The notes beneath the pieces were generated by a model. It was not told where the DNA came from. It did no database searches and saw only the letters and a program-made list of their open reading frames with translations. 64,000 bases of DNA, taken from positions 1 to 64,000 of the forward strand of contig NZ_QFFK01000015.1 in the NCBI RefSeq assembly GCF_003149455.1. Direction: 5' to 3'. Below, piece by piece: positions 19,342-28,710 of the stretch. This DNA is from Chitinophaga deserti. Lineage in GTDB: Bacteria; Bacteroidota; Bacteroidia; Chitinophagales; Chitinophagaceae. How positions within the stretch are numbered: the stretch's first letter is position 1; every line of letters starts with the position of its first letter. The translations under genes and the position numbers were made by a program.

Positions 19342-20277
19342 TTAGTAAATAATGATGCTGTTATTTTCTTTTTTATACTTAAACCCAAGTGTTTGCGAAA
19401 GCAGTGTAATAGCCTCGCTGCACGACTGCCGCTGAATGCGGATGGTGACGGGTTCTGTATTCCATTTAGCGTTGGTGATCACGATGGGTACGTTGTACCA
19501 GTCAGATAATGCCCGAGTCACTTCCCCTAAAGATGCCTGGTTAAACACCATGCCGTTATTCCACCACTCGCAAAGCAGTGCGGCATTCACATCATCGATG
19601 GTGAAATCGTTATGCTGTGCGTTGAAGCGGAGGCGCTTGCCGGGCGTGAGTTCCGCCAACGGCCGTCCGTCGTACTGCACGCCTACTTTACCAGTTCGTA
19701 CCGTAACGGATGCGTGCATGCTGTCAGAAACCATTACTTCGAAAGATGTTCCCAGTACGCGGGTAAGCATCTTCCCGGATGCTACGAGGAAGGGGCGGGA
19801 GGGATCGGGTTTCACTTCGAAGAAGCCTCTGCCAGTGAGAGCGATACGGCGGTCCTGGGTGTTAAAGTCTTCCGGAATGGTGAGCGAGGCACCGGGGAAG
19901 AGGTGGGCCACACTACTGTCTGGCAGAGTTACTTTTTTATGGGAACCGGGGAGGGCGGCAATGGTTTGGGCAGATGGGGTATGTGGCGTGGCGGGCCGCA
20001 GCCATATGGCACATGCTGCGAGGATGGCGATGGCTGCGGCATAGGCCAGCCATTTACGGGATATAGGGATGGTTCGGGTGGGTGAGGGTTTCAAGCCGGT
20101 ACGGTCGGTGACAGACTGCCATAACATGGATTGTACAGCTTCGCGTTGTTGCGGGGGGAGGGGCTGGCCGTCTTCCGGGCGTTCCCGCAGCCATTGCTCC
20201 ACCAGTGCTTTTTCGCTGTTGGTGGCGGTACCGTTCAGGTATCTGTCGATGATGTCTCCCAGTTGTTCGATGTTCAT
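19342..20277 (-). CDS. FecR-type anti-sigma factor
   Basis: A 311-residue membrane regulator. The N-terminal cytosolic part is about 75 residues (with LVEQWLRERPEDGQPL); one membrane helix lies at about 74-92 (WLAYAAAIAILAACAIWL); the FecR domain follows (LPGSHKKVTLPDSSVAHLF) and the C-terminal DUF4974 region ends KKENNSIIIY. It is encoded 69 nt downstream of the ECF sigma gene and 163 nt before the STN-bearing receptor gene, the standard order for cell-surface signalling. Confidence 0.88.
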   Translation of the reverse strand: MNIEQLGDIIDRYLNGTATNSEKALVEQWLRERPEDGQPLPPQQREAVQSMLWQSVTDRTGLKPSPTRTIPISRKWLAYAAAIAILAACAIWLRPATPHTPSAQTIAALPGSHKKVTLPDSSVAHLFPGASLTIPEDFNTQDRRIALTGRGFFEVKPDPSRPFLVASGKMLTRVLGTSFEVMVSDSMHASVTVRTGKVGVQYDGRPLAELTPGKRLRFNAQHNDFTIDDVNAALLCEWWNNGMVFNQASLGEVTRALSDWYNVPIVITNAKWNTEPVTIRIQRQSCSEAITLLSQTLGFKYKKENNSIIIY

Positions 20278-20346
20278 ATGGTAAGGAGGCTTTTCAGCTC
20301 CTACCTATATGCGTACAAAACTGCTTGTTTCAACTATCCGCGAATG

Positions 20347-20919
20347 TTACCAAATCATTACCAAAGACAACACGGCCTCTTTCAGGTGTTTGCGGAGTTT
20401 GTGATAGCTGGCGTTGAGCTGGTTGCGGACGGTTTGTTCGGAAACATCGAGGAGGCGGGATATTTCTTTAACGGAAAGGTCTTTTTCCTGCCGCAGGCGG
20501 TACACCTGCTGCATTTTTTCAGGAAGGCGCGCCACTTCTGCTTCTACGATGGCCTCCAGTTCTTTCAGTTGAACCGGGTCGAGGAAGCTGGTAAATTCAG
20601 TGAGGATGGTTTTCTCCAATGTTTCTTTCCGGCTGGCCATTTTGCTGGCTTTGGAAAGGAAGGACAATACCTCGTATTGTACCGCAGCATGGAGATATGC
20701 GGCCAGTGAGGTAGTGATGTCTACGGTAGCCCGCCGCGTCCATAAATTGATCATGACTTCCTGCACTACATCCTGTGCATCAGATTCGGATTTGAGGCGG
20801 TTGAAGGCATATACATAGAGCTTTTCCCAGTAGCGGATAAACAGCAACTGGAATGCGGGCCCATTGTCCTGCCGGACCTTTAGCCAGAGATCGGAATCGG
20901 TATGTTCGCCGGAGTGCAT
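20347..20919 (-). CDS. ECF RNA polymerase sigma factor (FecI-like)
   Basis: A 190-residue sigma-70 factor. Region 2 is at about residues 22-85 (FQLLFIRYWEKLYVYAFNR, then ESDAQDVVQEVMINLWTRR); region 4 is at about 130-180 (RLPEKMQQVYRLRQEKDL and the helix-turn-helix SVKEISRLLDVSEQTVRNQL). It heads the minus-strand operon sigma-FecR-receptor-lipoprotein-lipoprotein. A weak -7-like TACTTTTA lies on the minus strand at 20937-20944, 25 nt before the start. Confidence 0.88.
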   Translation of the reverse strand: MHSGEHTDSDLWLKVRQDNGPAFQLLFIRYWEKLYVYAFNRLKSESDAQDVVQEVMINLWTRRATVDITTSLAAYLHAAVQYEVLSFLSKASKMASRKETLEKTILTEFTSFLDPVQLKELEAIVEAEVARLPEKMQQVYRLRQEKDLSVKEISRLLDVSEQTVRNQLNASYHKLRKHLKEAVLSLVMIW

Positions 20920-21041
20920 GGTTTGGTTACGGGATGTAAAAGTAGGGGGATTATCGGGAGTCAGAGGTTATGTTTTCTTTAAGGTTTGGTGAGTGAGGCC
21001 AAATTACCTTGTGATATTTTAATGTATTCCCCGTAAAATTA

Positions 21042-21072
21042 TTGCTTACTTACTTGTATGTCCATACATTTG
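21042..21072 (+). promoter_or_regulatory. Bacteroidota-type promoter of the endonuclease/phosphatase gene
   Basis: A -33 TTG at 21042-21044 and a -7 TACATTTG at 21065-21072, 20 bases apart, match the TTG-N19/20-TAnnTTTG consensus. The ATG at 21090 follows after a leader of about 10-13 nt. Confidence 0.65.
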
Positions 21073-21089
21073 AGTAAAGGGATTCCTCT

Positions 21090-22007
21090 ATGAAACACAT
21101 CTTGCTACTTTTATTGTCAACATTGTTTTTTTACGAAGGCAATGCGCAAAAGCGCAATCATACATTTACTGTAATGGCCTGGAATATATTGCATGGTGCA
21201 AATGATATCACTGATGGGAAGGCCAAAGCAATACAGATTATCCGGGAAATTAACCCGGATGTGATCCTGATGGTGGAAACCTATGGTTCCGGTAAATTAA
21301 TTGCCGATTCTTTAGGTTACAATTTTCATTTAATAGCTCCGGAAGGCACTGCTTTAGACGATAAGCGTATAAACCTCTCGATCATATCGCGGTACCCGTT
21401 CGGGAATAGAATGGATACTGAGCATCCCTTTTATTTAGGAGGAAGGGAAGTAATAATACATAGCCAGCCGGTAAGGTTTTTTACGAACTGGTTTCATTAT
21501 CTGCCCTGGGAGAACGAACCGGAGAAGTTAGGCAAAACTGTTGAAGAGCTGCTGGTTTGGGAAAGGTCGGGCAGTAAATTTGAGATGATACAAAAAGTGC
21601 TGCCATTTATAAGGAAGTATGCTGCAGATGCGGAAGCCGTGCCAATGATTTTTGGCGGTGATTTAAACACACCTTCGCACCTGGATTGGGGAGAAGCAAC
21701 CAGGAAGCAGCATAATGACCTGGTGGTACCCTGGTATTCTACAAAGGTATTGGAAGATATGGGGCTGCTAGATACATACAGAAAGTTGCACCCGGATCCT
21801 GTCACCCACCCGGGCATAACATGGCATACAAAAGGAGTAAAGGATAACCACCGTATAGATTATATATTCTACAAAGGCTCCCGGTTGAAAGCCATCAAAT
21901 CCGAGGTATATAAAGCGTTTCTTAATGAACCTATCCACCTGAATGGTAAGGAGATTATTTACCCTTCAGACCATGGGTTTGTTGTGACTACTTTTGAAAT
22001 GAAATAA
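21090..22007 (+). CDS. Secreted endonuclease/exonuclease/phosphatase-family hydrolase
   Basis: A 305-residue metal-dependent phosphoesterase of the EEP (DNase I/sphingomyelinase-like) fold. An N-terminal signal peptide ends near YEGNAQ, so the enzyme acts outside the cytoplasm. Catalytic blocks are visible: MAWNILHG (Asn), VILMVETYG (Glu metal ligand), FGGDLNTPSHLDW (GDxN), DNHRIDYIFYKG and the terminal PSDHGFVVT (SDH). Substrate may be nucleic acid, a phospholipid or a phosphorylated sugar; sequence does not decide. It is monocistronic, with its own promoter and terminator. Confidence 0.82.
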   Translation: MKHILLLLLSTLFFYEGNAQKRNHTFTVMAWNILHGANDITDGKAKAIQIIREINPDVILMVETYGSGKLIADSLGYNFHLIAPEGTALDDKRINLSIISRYPFGNRMDTEHPFYLGGREVIIHSQPVRFFTNWFHYLPWENEPEKLGKTVEELLVWERSGSKFEMIQKVLPFIRKYAADAEAVPMIFGGDLNTPSHLDWGEATRKQHNDLVVPWYSTKVLEDMGLLDTYRKLHPDPVTHPGITWHTKGVKDNHRIDYIFYKGSRLKAIKSEVYKAFLNEPIHLNGKEIIYPSDHGFVVTTFEMK

Positions 22008-22029
22008 GAACTGACTTTATTATTCCATA

Positions 22030-22067
22030 AAACGAAAGGCCGCTTCCATTGAAGCGGCCTTTCGTTT
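22030..22067 (+). terminator. Terminator after the endonuclease/phosphatase gene
   Basis: A long perfect stem (left arm 22030-22046, right arm 22051-22067, core ggccgcttc / gaagcggcc) with loop CATT. The outer A and T runs make it usable in both directions. Confidence 0.88.
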
Positions 22068-22354
22068 ATAGTTTACCGGATTAGGTTTAGTATTCCGGGT
22101 TGTTGGGTAATAGTTTAGGGGGATGGCTTCACGGAGGAGGGGCGTGGGCTTTGAGCCGTTGATAGATTCTCGTCCATACAATGAACAATTTTGCATCGTT
22201 TTTGCCAGATCCCGGTTTCTTATTTTTCAACCTCTTCCTTACAAATGTATGTATAAACACGTGCCATACATGTATGAAATATTTCTCATTCTGCCCTCTA
22301 TCTCTTATATTTAGGATATGCAGAAATTACCGGACCCGAGAGCTTTTGCAGTAG
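22068..22354. other. Gene-poor stretch before the molybdenum-cofactor genes
   Basis: No convincing gene. A 63-codon open frame at 22123-22314 has unusual composition and no family resemblance. The right part merges into the decayed coding fragment at 22355-22525. Confidence 0.4.
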
Positions 22355-22525
22355 CATTACCATTTTGCCGGCAAACCTGTTTATTCAGATAAGGTTATTT
22401 ACACCGCGCTGAATAATGTGCCGGACGTACATCCTGATTTAGCCTGGAGTACCTTCATTGCTTCAGGTGTATTGTTCCTTGCCAGTGTGATCTGGCTGTA
22501 CTTTCTGCCCAAAAATGTAAAGTGA
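22355..22525 (+). pseudogene. 3' remnant of a membrane-protein gene
   Basis: A frame of 56 codons, entered right after an in-frame TAG at 22352-22354 and with no start codon, ends in TGA at 22523-22525. It reads like a real C-terminus: a polar segment (KVIYTALNNVPDVHPDLAW), a hydrophobic helix (FIASGVLFLASVIWLYFL) and the end PKNVK. I infer the tail of a lost one- or multi-pass membrane protein, perhaps a transporter that once belonged with the molybdenum-cofactor operon that starts 72 nt later. The family is not identified. Confidence 0.4.
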
Positions 22526-22597
22526 TTACTGCCGGATAACAGGAATATGATGAAGACGGGTGGATAGATATCCGTTGTAAAAACCACTACTGAAAAG

Positions 22598-23779
22598 ATG
22601 ATTTCCGTAAAAGAAGTTTATAAGATATTGGAGCATGCGGCTAAGCCATTGGCTCCGCAGGAACTGCCATTGCTCGCCTGTATGGATCTGGTAGCGGCAG
22701 AAGAAGTGACGGCGCCTATAAATGTTCCTGTGTTCGATAATTCTGCCATGGATGGGTATGCTATCCGCTTTGATGATTATGCGGCAGGGTTACCCTTACA
22801 GGTCGCTCACATCGTTGAAGCGGGATCGCCCGTTATGCTGCGCCTGCAAAAGGGGGAGGCAGCCCGGATCTTTACGGGAGCGCCCGTTCCGGAAGGGGCG
22901 GATACCGTGGTGCAGCAGGAAGTATGTGAAGTGAAAGATAATCTGCTGACATTCATGCAGCCTATCACCCGGGGGAGTAATATCCGGGAGAAAGGCTCAC
23001 AAACCAGTATAGGTACCCGCGTGCTGCAACCGGGAAAGGTCATTACCGCAGGGTATATCAGCTTCCTGGCCACCCTGGGCATCGCAGCCCTGAAGGTGCA
23101 TCCGCGGCCGAAGGTGGGTATTATTGTCACCGGTAAAGAGCTGGTTGCTGCCGAACAGCCCCTGCTGCACGGACAAATCTACGAAAGCAACGCTGTGGCC
23201 CTGCAGGCGGCGTTATTGAAAATGGGGCTCGTTGCTGCTTTTGCAAAGCATGCAGACGATAATGAAGCGGAACTGACAGCCTGTATTGCAGGTTGTATCC
23301 CGGATGTGGATATGCTGCTTATTACCGGAGGCATTTCTGTAGGAGATTACGATTTCGTGAAACCCGTGCTGGAAAAACTCGGGGCTGAAGAGCATTTTCA
23401 TAAAGTGAAACAAAAGCCCGGCAAGCCCCTGTATTTTGGACGATTGCAGGGGAAGGCGGTATTTGCCCTGCCGGGTAATCCCGCTTCGGTGCTTACCTGC
23501 TTCCATGTGTACGTACAATCATTTCTGAAAGCCATGATGGGTCAAAACCCATTTGCGCTGAAGCGATATGGCATTTTACTGACCCCCTATACCAAAAAGG
23601 CGGGCCTTACGCATTTCGTGAAAGCCCGGGCAGAAAATCATAAAGTGGAAATATTGTCCGGTCAGCCATCATTTCAGATGGACGCCTACACCCGCGCCAA
23701 TGCATATGCAATTTTACAGGCAGAGCAGGAAGAGTTCCAGGTAGGAGAAAAAGTAGAGATCGTACTTTTTGAACAGTAA
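22598..23779 (+). CDS. moeA: Molybdopterin molybdenumtransferase MoeA
   Basis: A 393-residue enzyme that inserts molybdate into adenylylated molybdopterin, the last step of molybdenum cofactor assembly. The hallmark FDNSAMDGYAIR lies at about 46-57, followed by the beta-domain PVPEGADTVVQQE (about 92-104), the MoaB/MogA-like domain (about 175-315, with ITGGISVGDYDFVKPVLEKL and ALPGNPASVLTCF) and a C-terminal domain IV. Length is normal for the family. It is the first gene of moeA-mobA-moaCB; the stop codon lies 40 nt before the mobA start. Confidence 0.93.
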   Translation: MISVKEVYKILEHAAKPLAPQELPLLACMDLVAAEEVTAPINVPVFDNSAMDGYAIRFDDYAAGLPLQVAHIVEAGSPVMLRLQKGEAARIFTGAPVPEGADTVVQQEVCEVKDNLLTFMQPITRGSNIREKGSQTSIGTRVLQPGKVITAGYISFLATLGIAALKVHPRPKVGIIVTGKELVAAEQPLLHGQIYESNAVALQAALLKMGLVAAFAKHADDNEAELTACIAGCIPDVDMLLITGGISVGDYDFVKPVLEKLGAEEHFHKVKQKPGKPLYFGRLQGKAVFALPGNPASVLTCFHVYVQSFLKAMMGQNPFALKRYGILLTPYTKKAGLTHFVKARAENHKVEILSGQPSFQMDAYTRANAYAILQAEQEEFQVGEKVEIVLFEQ

Positions 23780-23819
23780 ATTTCTGCCGGGAGGAACTAT
23801 AACAATACATATCAGCCAT

Positions 23820-24407
23820 ATGGCCATACCAGTAAAAACATATATCCTGTCTGGCGGTAATAGCACAAGAATGGGAGAAGACAAAGGTCTGAAACCGATC
23901 CTTGGCAAACCGGGCATCATGTACCTGTTGGAAATGCTGCAGGCACAGGATATCAACCCCATTATTATAGCGAATAAAGCTGGTTATGATCAATTGGGCG
24001 TACAGGTTATTAAGGACTTAGTGAGCGACAAAGGGCCTTTGGGGGGAGTATACACGGCACTGAATGATGCTGAAACAGATGTGCTGATCCTGGCGGCGGA
24101 TACGCCCTTTGTTTCTGCGGTGGTTATACAGCTATTGCTGGAGAAGCGGGAGGAGGACAAGATTAATGTGGTCCGTTATAAAGGCAGAATTCAGCCATTG
24201 TGCGGAGTGTATCCTGCAGCATGCCTAAAGGAGGTTGGTGAAAGGATAAGGGATTCCCGGCTTAAAATGATGGATTTACTGGATGGGTTTCCTATACATT
24301 TTATAGATTTAAATGGCGAAGAAGAGGTTTTTCATAATAACAATACACCGGCAGATCATGCCATTGCCGTAAACTATCTCAGGAAATTACAGGAGATCAA
24401 AAAGTAA
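23820..24407 (+). CDS. mobA: Molybdenum cofactor guanylyltransferase MobA
   Basis: A 195-residue nucleotidyltransferase that links GMP to molybdenum cofactor to make the bis-MGD form. The N-terminal motif LSGGNSTRMGEDKGL is the MobA form of the GTP-binding loop, followed by LILAADTPFVS (metal-binding Asp) and the late RYKGRIQPLCGVYPA block. ATG 23820 is chosen: an upstream in-frame TTG (23769) would overlap moeA and add 17 residues without family resemblance. Its presence implies that the host has an enzyme of the DMSO-reductase family, such as a nitrate reductase or formate dehydrogenase, encoded elsewhere. Confidence 0.9.
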   Translation: MAIPVKTYILSGGNSTRMGEDKGLKPILGKPGIMYLLEMLQAQDINPIIIANKAGYDQLGVQVIKDLVSDKGPLGGVYTALNDAETDVLILAADTPFVSAVVIQLLLEKREEDKINVVRYKGRIQPLCGVYPAACLKEVGERIRDSRLKMMDLLDGFPIHFIDLNGEEEVFHNNNTPADHAIAVNYLRKLQEIKK

Positions 24408-24418
24408 GGCTTAAACAA

Positions 24419-25327
24419 ATGATTGATATCACACATAAGAGCAATAGTCTGCGGGTAGCCACTGCACAGGCTATCGTTAAAGTCAGCAAACAGGAAACCA
24501 TCGATGCGGTGTTGAATAAAACCGTCCCGAAAGGGGATGTGTTCGAGATGGCGAAAGTGGCCGGATTATTCGCTGCAAAGAGAACTTCGGATATGATTCC
24601 CGATTGTCACCCTTTGCCTATAGAATACACTGGCGTACAGTATGCGGTAGAAGGATTGGAGATCAGGATTACGGTAGAGATAAAAACCGTGTACAAAACC
24701 GGTGTGGAGGTGGAAGCGATGCATGCAGCATCTGTAGTGGCGCTTACCATGTACGATATGCTGAAGCCTATTGATAAGTCTATCGAAATACACCAGATAA
24801 AGCTATTGGAGAAGAAAGGCGGTAAATCGGACAGGAAAGATACGTTTGAAACGAAGATCAAAACTGCGGTGATCGTTTGTTCGGATACCATTGCCAACGG
24901 TACTAAATCCGATGCCTCGGGAAAGGCGATTATCGAGAAACTGCAAAGCCACCCTGCGGAAGTGATCGGGTATGAAGTGATTCCTGATGGTGTAGAGAGT
25001 ATTCAGGCGCAGCTAAAACTGTGGCGGGAGCAGGGCGCGGAAATGATCCTGCTTACCGGTGGTACGGGCCTGTCTAAACGGGATTATACACCTGAAGCCA
25101 TCAGGCCGCTGCTAGACAGGGAGATTCCCGGTATCGGCGAACATCTTCGACAGTATGGACAAGACCGTATGCCTTATTCCATATTGTCCAGGAGTATCGG
25201 AGGGCTTATAGGTGATACGCTTGTTATTGCCCTGCCAGGTTCCACGAATGGAGCGAAGGAATCTATGGATGCTTTATTTCCGCACATCCTGCATGTGTTT
25301 AAGATGATACACGGAGGGAAGCATTAA
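24419..25327 (+). CDS. moaCB: Bifunctional molybdenum cofactor protein MoaC-MoaB
   Basis: A 302-residue fusion. Residues ~1-140 are MoaC (cyclic pyranopterin monophosphate synthase), with the active-site region MIPDCHPLPIEYTGV and VEAMHAASVVALTMYDM. Residues ~145-300 are MoaB/MogA (molybdopterin adenylyltransferase), with LLTGGTGLSKRDYTPEA and IALPGSTNGAKESMD. The join is the charged stretch EKKGGKSDRKD. The fusion is known in Bacteroidota and other groups. It follows mobA by 11 nt. moaA, moaD and moaE are not in the window. Confidence 0.92.
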   Translation: MIDITHKSNSLRVATAQAIVKVSKQETIDAVLNKTVPKGDVFEMAKVAGLFAAKRTSDMIPDCHPLPIEYTGVQYAVEGLEIRITVEIKTVYKTGVEVEAMHAASVVALTMYDMLKPIDKSIEIHQIKLLEKKGGKSDRKDTFETKIKTAVIVCSDTIANGTKSDASGKAIIEKLQSHPAEVIGYEVIPDGVESIQAQLKLWREQGAEMILLTGGTGLSKRDYTPEAIRPLLDREIPGIGEHLRQYGQDRMPYSILSRSIGGLIGDTLVIALPGSTNGAKESMDALFPHILHVFKMIHGGKH

Positions 25328-25356
25328 CGCCAGCGTCATTTTCACAACTACGTTTC

Positions 25357-28300
25357 CTACAATATCCCCAATAACTCTTCCTTACTTAAATGTTGCAATA
25401 ATGTGGCATCAGTGGTAACAAGATCCTGGGCAAGCTGCTGCTTTCTGGCCTGCAGTTTCCTGATTTTTTCTTCGATCGTGTCTTTACAGATCAATCTCAC
25501 GGCCATTACATTCCTCTGCTGCCCGATACGGTGAGTACGGTCTATGGCCTGATTCTCTGCTGCCGGGTTCCACCATGGGTCTACGAGGTATACGTAATCG
25601 GCTTCGGTGAGGTTAAGGCCAACGCCGCCGGCTTTCAGGCTGATGAGGAATACGCGGATGGAATCGTTGGTCTGGAAATTGTTGACCTTTTCTCCGCGAT
25701 TGCGGGTTTGCCCGTCGAGGTACTCGAATGGGATGTTCAGTTTTTGAAGGGCTGTCCTGATAAGGTCGAGCATAGTAGTGAACTGGGAAAATACAAGTAT
25801 TTTATGCTCCTGAGATTTGTTGGCAATCTGTTCGGTCAGCACTTCGATTTTTACCGAGTTATCTCCCGAATGCCCTTCTTTCAATAATATCGGTGAATTG
25901 CAGATGAGGCGCAGCCTGGTAAGACCGGTTAATACATGCATGGGGTTCTTATGGATCTCTTCCACGGTAGATGCTGCGATGTAGTTACGAAGCTCCTGTT
26001 CACAGGTGTCGTACACTTTCCTTTGTTCGGCGTTCATCTCACAATAGATGGTCATCTCCGTTTTTTCGGGCAGCTCCAGCGCCACCTGCTTCTTGGTGCG
26101 GCGCAGGATGAAGGGTTTAACAGTCTGTTGCAGTTCCATGGCCCGTTTCGTGAAACCGAACTTATCGATGGGGATGGAATAGATTTCTTTGAAATATTGT
26201 TTACTGCCTAACAAACCCGGACAGGCAAAAGAAAGCTGTCCGTATAAGTCAACGGTGTTATTCTCAACTGGTGTGCCTGTAATTACGATGCGGTTGCGGG
26301 ATTGCAGCAGCCGGGCTGCTTTATACCTTTCTGAGCCGGGGTTTTTAATGGCCTGCGACTCGTCAAGGAAAATATAATCGAAACGAAACGTTTTAAGGAA
26401 GGTGATATCAGATAGCATGGTGCCATAGCTCGTGAGTACGATATCGGAATTATGCAGCCCTTCCACGCTTTTCAGGCGGGTTCCGCCATGGTGAAGCTGT
26501 ACAGACAGTCCAGGTGCAAAACGTTGTATTTCCTCCTGCCAGTTGAACAGGAGCGAGGTGGGCGCTACCACCAGGTGTGTGGCATGGCCATGCTGTGCTT
26601 TGCGGGAAAGAATGAAGGCGATGATCTGAACGGTCTTGCCCAGCCCCATATCATCGGCGAGGCAGCCGCCGAAATTGAAACTGTCGAGGTAATGGAGCCA
26701 GTTAAGGCCTTCGCGCTGGTAGTGGCGTAGTTCTGCCTGCAGTCCTTCGGGTACCGCCACCCGGGGAATGTTTCCGGGTGTGCTGAAGGCCTCTTTATAC
26801 CGCGAAATCTCATTCTGCGCCTCAATAGACAGCACTTCCTGATCAAATAGCTCCGATACTTCAGAGAAATTACTTTTAGGGAATTTGAGCATCTCAGCAT
26901 CTATTTCCCCTGCCTGAAAGTATTTGGCCAGGCTTTGGATCCATTCTGCGGGGAGCAGGCCGGAGGTGCCGTCTCCCAGTTCCACGAACCTGCTCTTGTT
27001 ACGGATGGCTTTATAGAGCTGTTTCAGTGAGGCGGTTTTGTCGCCAAAGGTTACTTTCACACTGGCATTGAACCAGTCGATTCCGCTATTGACCTCGATA
27101 CGGATGCCCGCCTTATACGGACTGCGCTTATTTCCCGGCAGCTCGTTGAAGCCCAGTATGGAAATTCCTGCATCGCGCCATGCTGTGAAAGCGTCGAGGA
27201 ACCAGTCTTCGTCAATGAATTTGTTTTTATGGAGATAGAAGTATTCGTATGCCTGGATCTGTTCTTTGAACTCCGGGTGCTGGTTCATAACGATCGCCGT
27301 TAGTGCCAGTTCGGATTCGCTGTCTCTTTTAACTTTGAATTCATTGCCGTTCCGGTCAACATCAGTGAGTTGTTTGCGGGAATAAACCGGTACTTCGATC
27401 TCACCGTACTTCATGACCGGGGTAATGGCAATGTAGTTGCCCTGCTGCTGCAGGTAGATGAGCTTTTCGGTGGAGCGTTTCCTTTCCGTCAGTTGGGACG
27501 GAGTGGCTTGTTTGATATAGCTGTAGTCGATATGGACAAGATGCTCCAGCGACCGGAGGGCCGTTTGCATGAAGTTTTCGTACCTGGAAGCATGTACCAG
27601 TAAAATCTCGTTATTCTTTTTGAAAAAGCGTATGACCCGGGTAAGATCAGGGTTATCTAAGAGGTATAAGCCCTTCTTGTGCAATACGAATTGATTATGC
27701 CGAAGGCTTACTTTTTCAAAGGGGATGGAAACATCTTGCAGCAGTAGTTTGCCGGTAATCTCGTAGAAAGGTGTTTTTCTGAATACCGACAAGTCTATTT
27801 CCGCTTTAAGAACGTGCAGTTCGATTTGGGTTAGTGACCTGGGGGAGATCACCTCTGTTATACTTCGGTCGTGTTGATAAACATCCAGTTTCATCGGGTT
27901 TGCGCAGATCAGCCGTAAAGCCTGCTGGTCTGATATGTGGTGCATATCGATGGCTTTCTGAGAGATGGATGCTATGGCTGCGATGAACTTTATAACGGAG
28001 GGGTCGTTGCTTTCCCAAATGAGGTGCAAAGGATCTACCTGTGCAATGGGGTGTTTTATCTTGCCTGCCTGTGTGATATTGACCCGCATGAGGTGAAAGG
28101 TGGCCTGCTGGTAGAGGCGGTGTTTATCTACTACCAGGATAACCCTGCCTTCGGATTCGGCGGCATCGGCTTTTTGTGCCGCGTTGTTACGCAGGGGGAG
28201 GAGTTCTTCCGTAAGGGTCCGTTCATTGACCCTGATGAGTGCCTTTTGGATTGGCTCAATCTGGAGTTCGCCGGAAGTGTATATGAGCTGGAAGTAGGTA

Positions 28301-28695
28301 TCGAGGTTGGGTTCATTCTCCAGACCGTAATCCTTCGCGATCTTCTGGAGATATTTGCGCCGTAAGGGGCCATCGAAGAAGATCCGGAACTGATGTTTTT
28401 CGATGATAGCAGAAATCACTTCCATCCGATGCTCACAAAGCCCGGTGGTATTGCTTCCGCAGGTGCAGGAAGACGAGATGGAATTATCTGACTGGGATAC
28501 TGTTACAGTGGGTGATTGTCCGGATGCCGATTTCCTTTCAAATACAGCTTCGTCGATCTCCAGCGAAACCGGATGGAAATCCAGTATAGTGCCGGTTTCG
28601 GGGATGATGCCGTTACGCGTGTGTTGCAGCAGATCGTACACCGAAATGGTACCGATAGTGGCAGCGGGTATGATGTATGGTTCCGGAAATTCCAT
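25357..28695 (-). CDS. SWIM zinc-finger SNF2-family helicase/translocase
   Basis: A 1112-residue Swi2/Snf2 ATPase that would move along double-stranded nucleic acid and remodel protein-DNA complexes. A SWIM zinc finger lies near residues 75-92 (SCTCGSNTTGLCEHRMEV, pattern CxC...CxH). A long middle region (about 100-650) has no recognised fold. The SNF2 domain follows: Walker A DDMGLGKTVQ at about 685, DESQ box at about 780, and the C-terminal lobe with DPWWNPAAENQAIDRTHRIGQ-type motif VI near 1058. It ends 29 nt from the convergent moaCB gene. It stands alone, without partners of known defence systems. Confidence 0.9.
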   Translation of the reverse strand: MEFPEPYIIPAATIGTISVYDLLQHTRNGIIPETGTILDFHPVSLEIDEAVFERKSASGQSPTVTVSQSDNSISSSCTCGSNTTGLCEHRMEVISAIIEKHQFRIFFDGPLRRKYLQKIAKDYGLENEPNLDTYFQLIYTSGELQIEPIQKALIRVNERTLTEELLPLRNNAAQKADAAESEGRVILVVDKHRLYQQATFHLMRVNITQAGKIKHPIAQVDPLHLIWESNDPSVIKFIAAIASISQKAIDMHHISDQQALRLICANPMKLDVYQHDRSITEVISPRSLTQIELHVLKAEIDLSVFRKTPFYEITGKLLLQDVSIPFEKVSLRHNQFVLHKKGLYLLDNPDLTRVIRFFKKNNEILLVHASRYENFMQTALRSLEHLVHIDYSYIKQATPSQLTERKRSTEKLIYLQQQGNYIAITPVMKYGEIEVPVYSRKQLTDVDRNGNEFKVKRDSESELALTAIVMNQHPEFKEQIQAYEYFYLHKNKFIDEDWFLDAFTAWRDAGISILGFNELPGNKRSPYKAGIRIEVNSGIDWFNASVKVTFGDKTASLKQLYKAIRNKSRFVELGDGTSGLLPAEWIQSLAKYFQAGEIDAEMLKFPKSNFSEVSELFDQEVLSIEAQNEISRYKEAFSTPGNIPRVAVPEGLQAELRHYQREGLNWLHYLDSFNFGGCLADDMGLGKTVQIIAFILSRKAQHGHATHLVVAPTSLLFNWQEEIQRFAPGLSVQLHHGGTRLKSVEGLHNSDIVLTSYGTMLSDITFLKTFRFDYIFLDESQAIKNPGSERYKAARLLQSRNRIVITGTPVENNTVDLYGQLSFACPGLLGSKQYFKEIYSIPIDKFGFTKRAMELQQTVKPFILRRTKKQVALELPEKTEMTIYCEMNAEQRKVYDTCEQELRNYIAASTVEEIHKNPMHVLTGLTRLRLICNSPILLKEGHSGDNSVKIEVLTEQIANKSQEHKILVFSQFTTMLDLIRTALQKLNIPFEYLDGQTRNRGEKVNNFQTNDSIRVFLISLKAGGVGLNLTEADYVYLVDPWWNPAAENQAIDRTHRIGQQRNVMAVRLICKDTIEEKIRKLQARKQQLAQDLVTTDATLLQHLSKEELLGIL

Positions 28696-28702
28696 GTGGA
28701 TG

Positions 28703-28710
28703 CAAATATA
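28703..28710 (-). promoter_or_regulatory. Candidate -7 element of the SNF2 gene
   Basis: On the minus strand this reads TATATTTG, a match to TAnnTTTG. The ATG at 28695 lies 7 bases downstream of the element, so the transcript would have almost no leader. I see no clear -33 TTG. Confidence 0.35.

Noticed and set aside
22123..22314. 63-codon open frame
   Set aside because: No recognisable family, odd composition, no promoter; the stretch looks like decayed DNA.
25357..28695. SNF2 helicase as part of a DISARM-type or other defence system
   Set aside because: No DNA methyltransferase, PLD or DrmA/DrmB partner is nearby; the gene stands alone beside metabolic genes.
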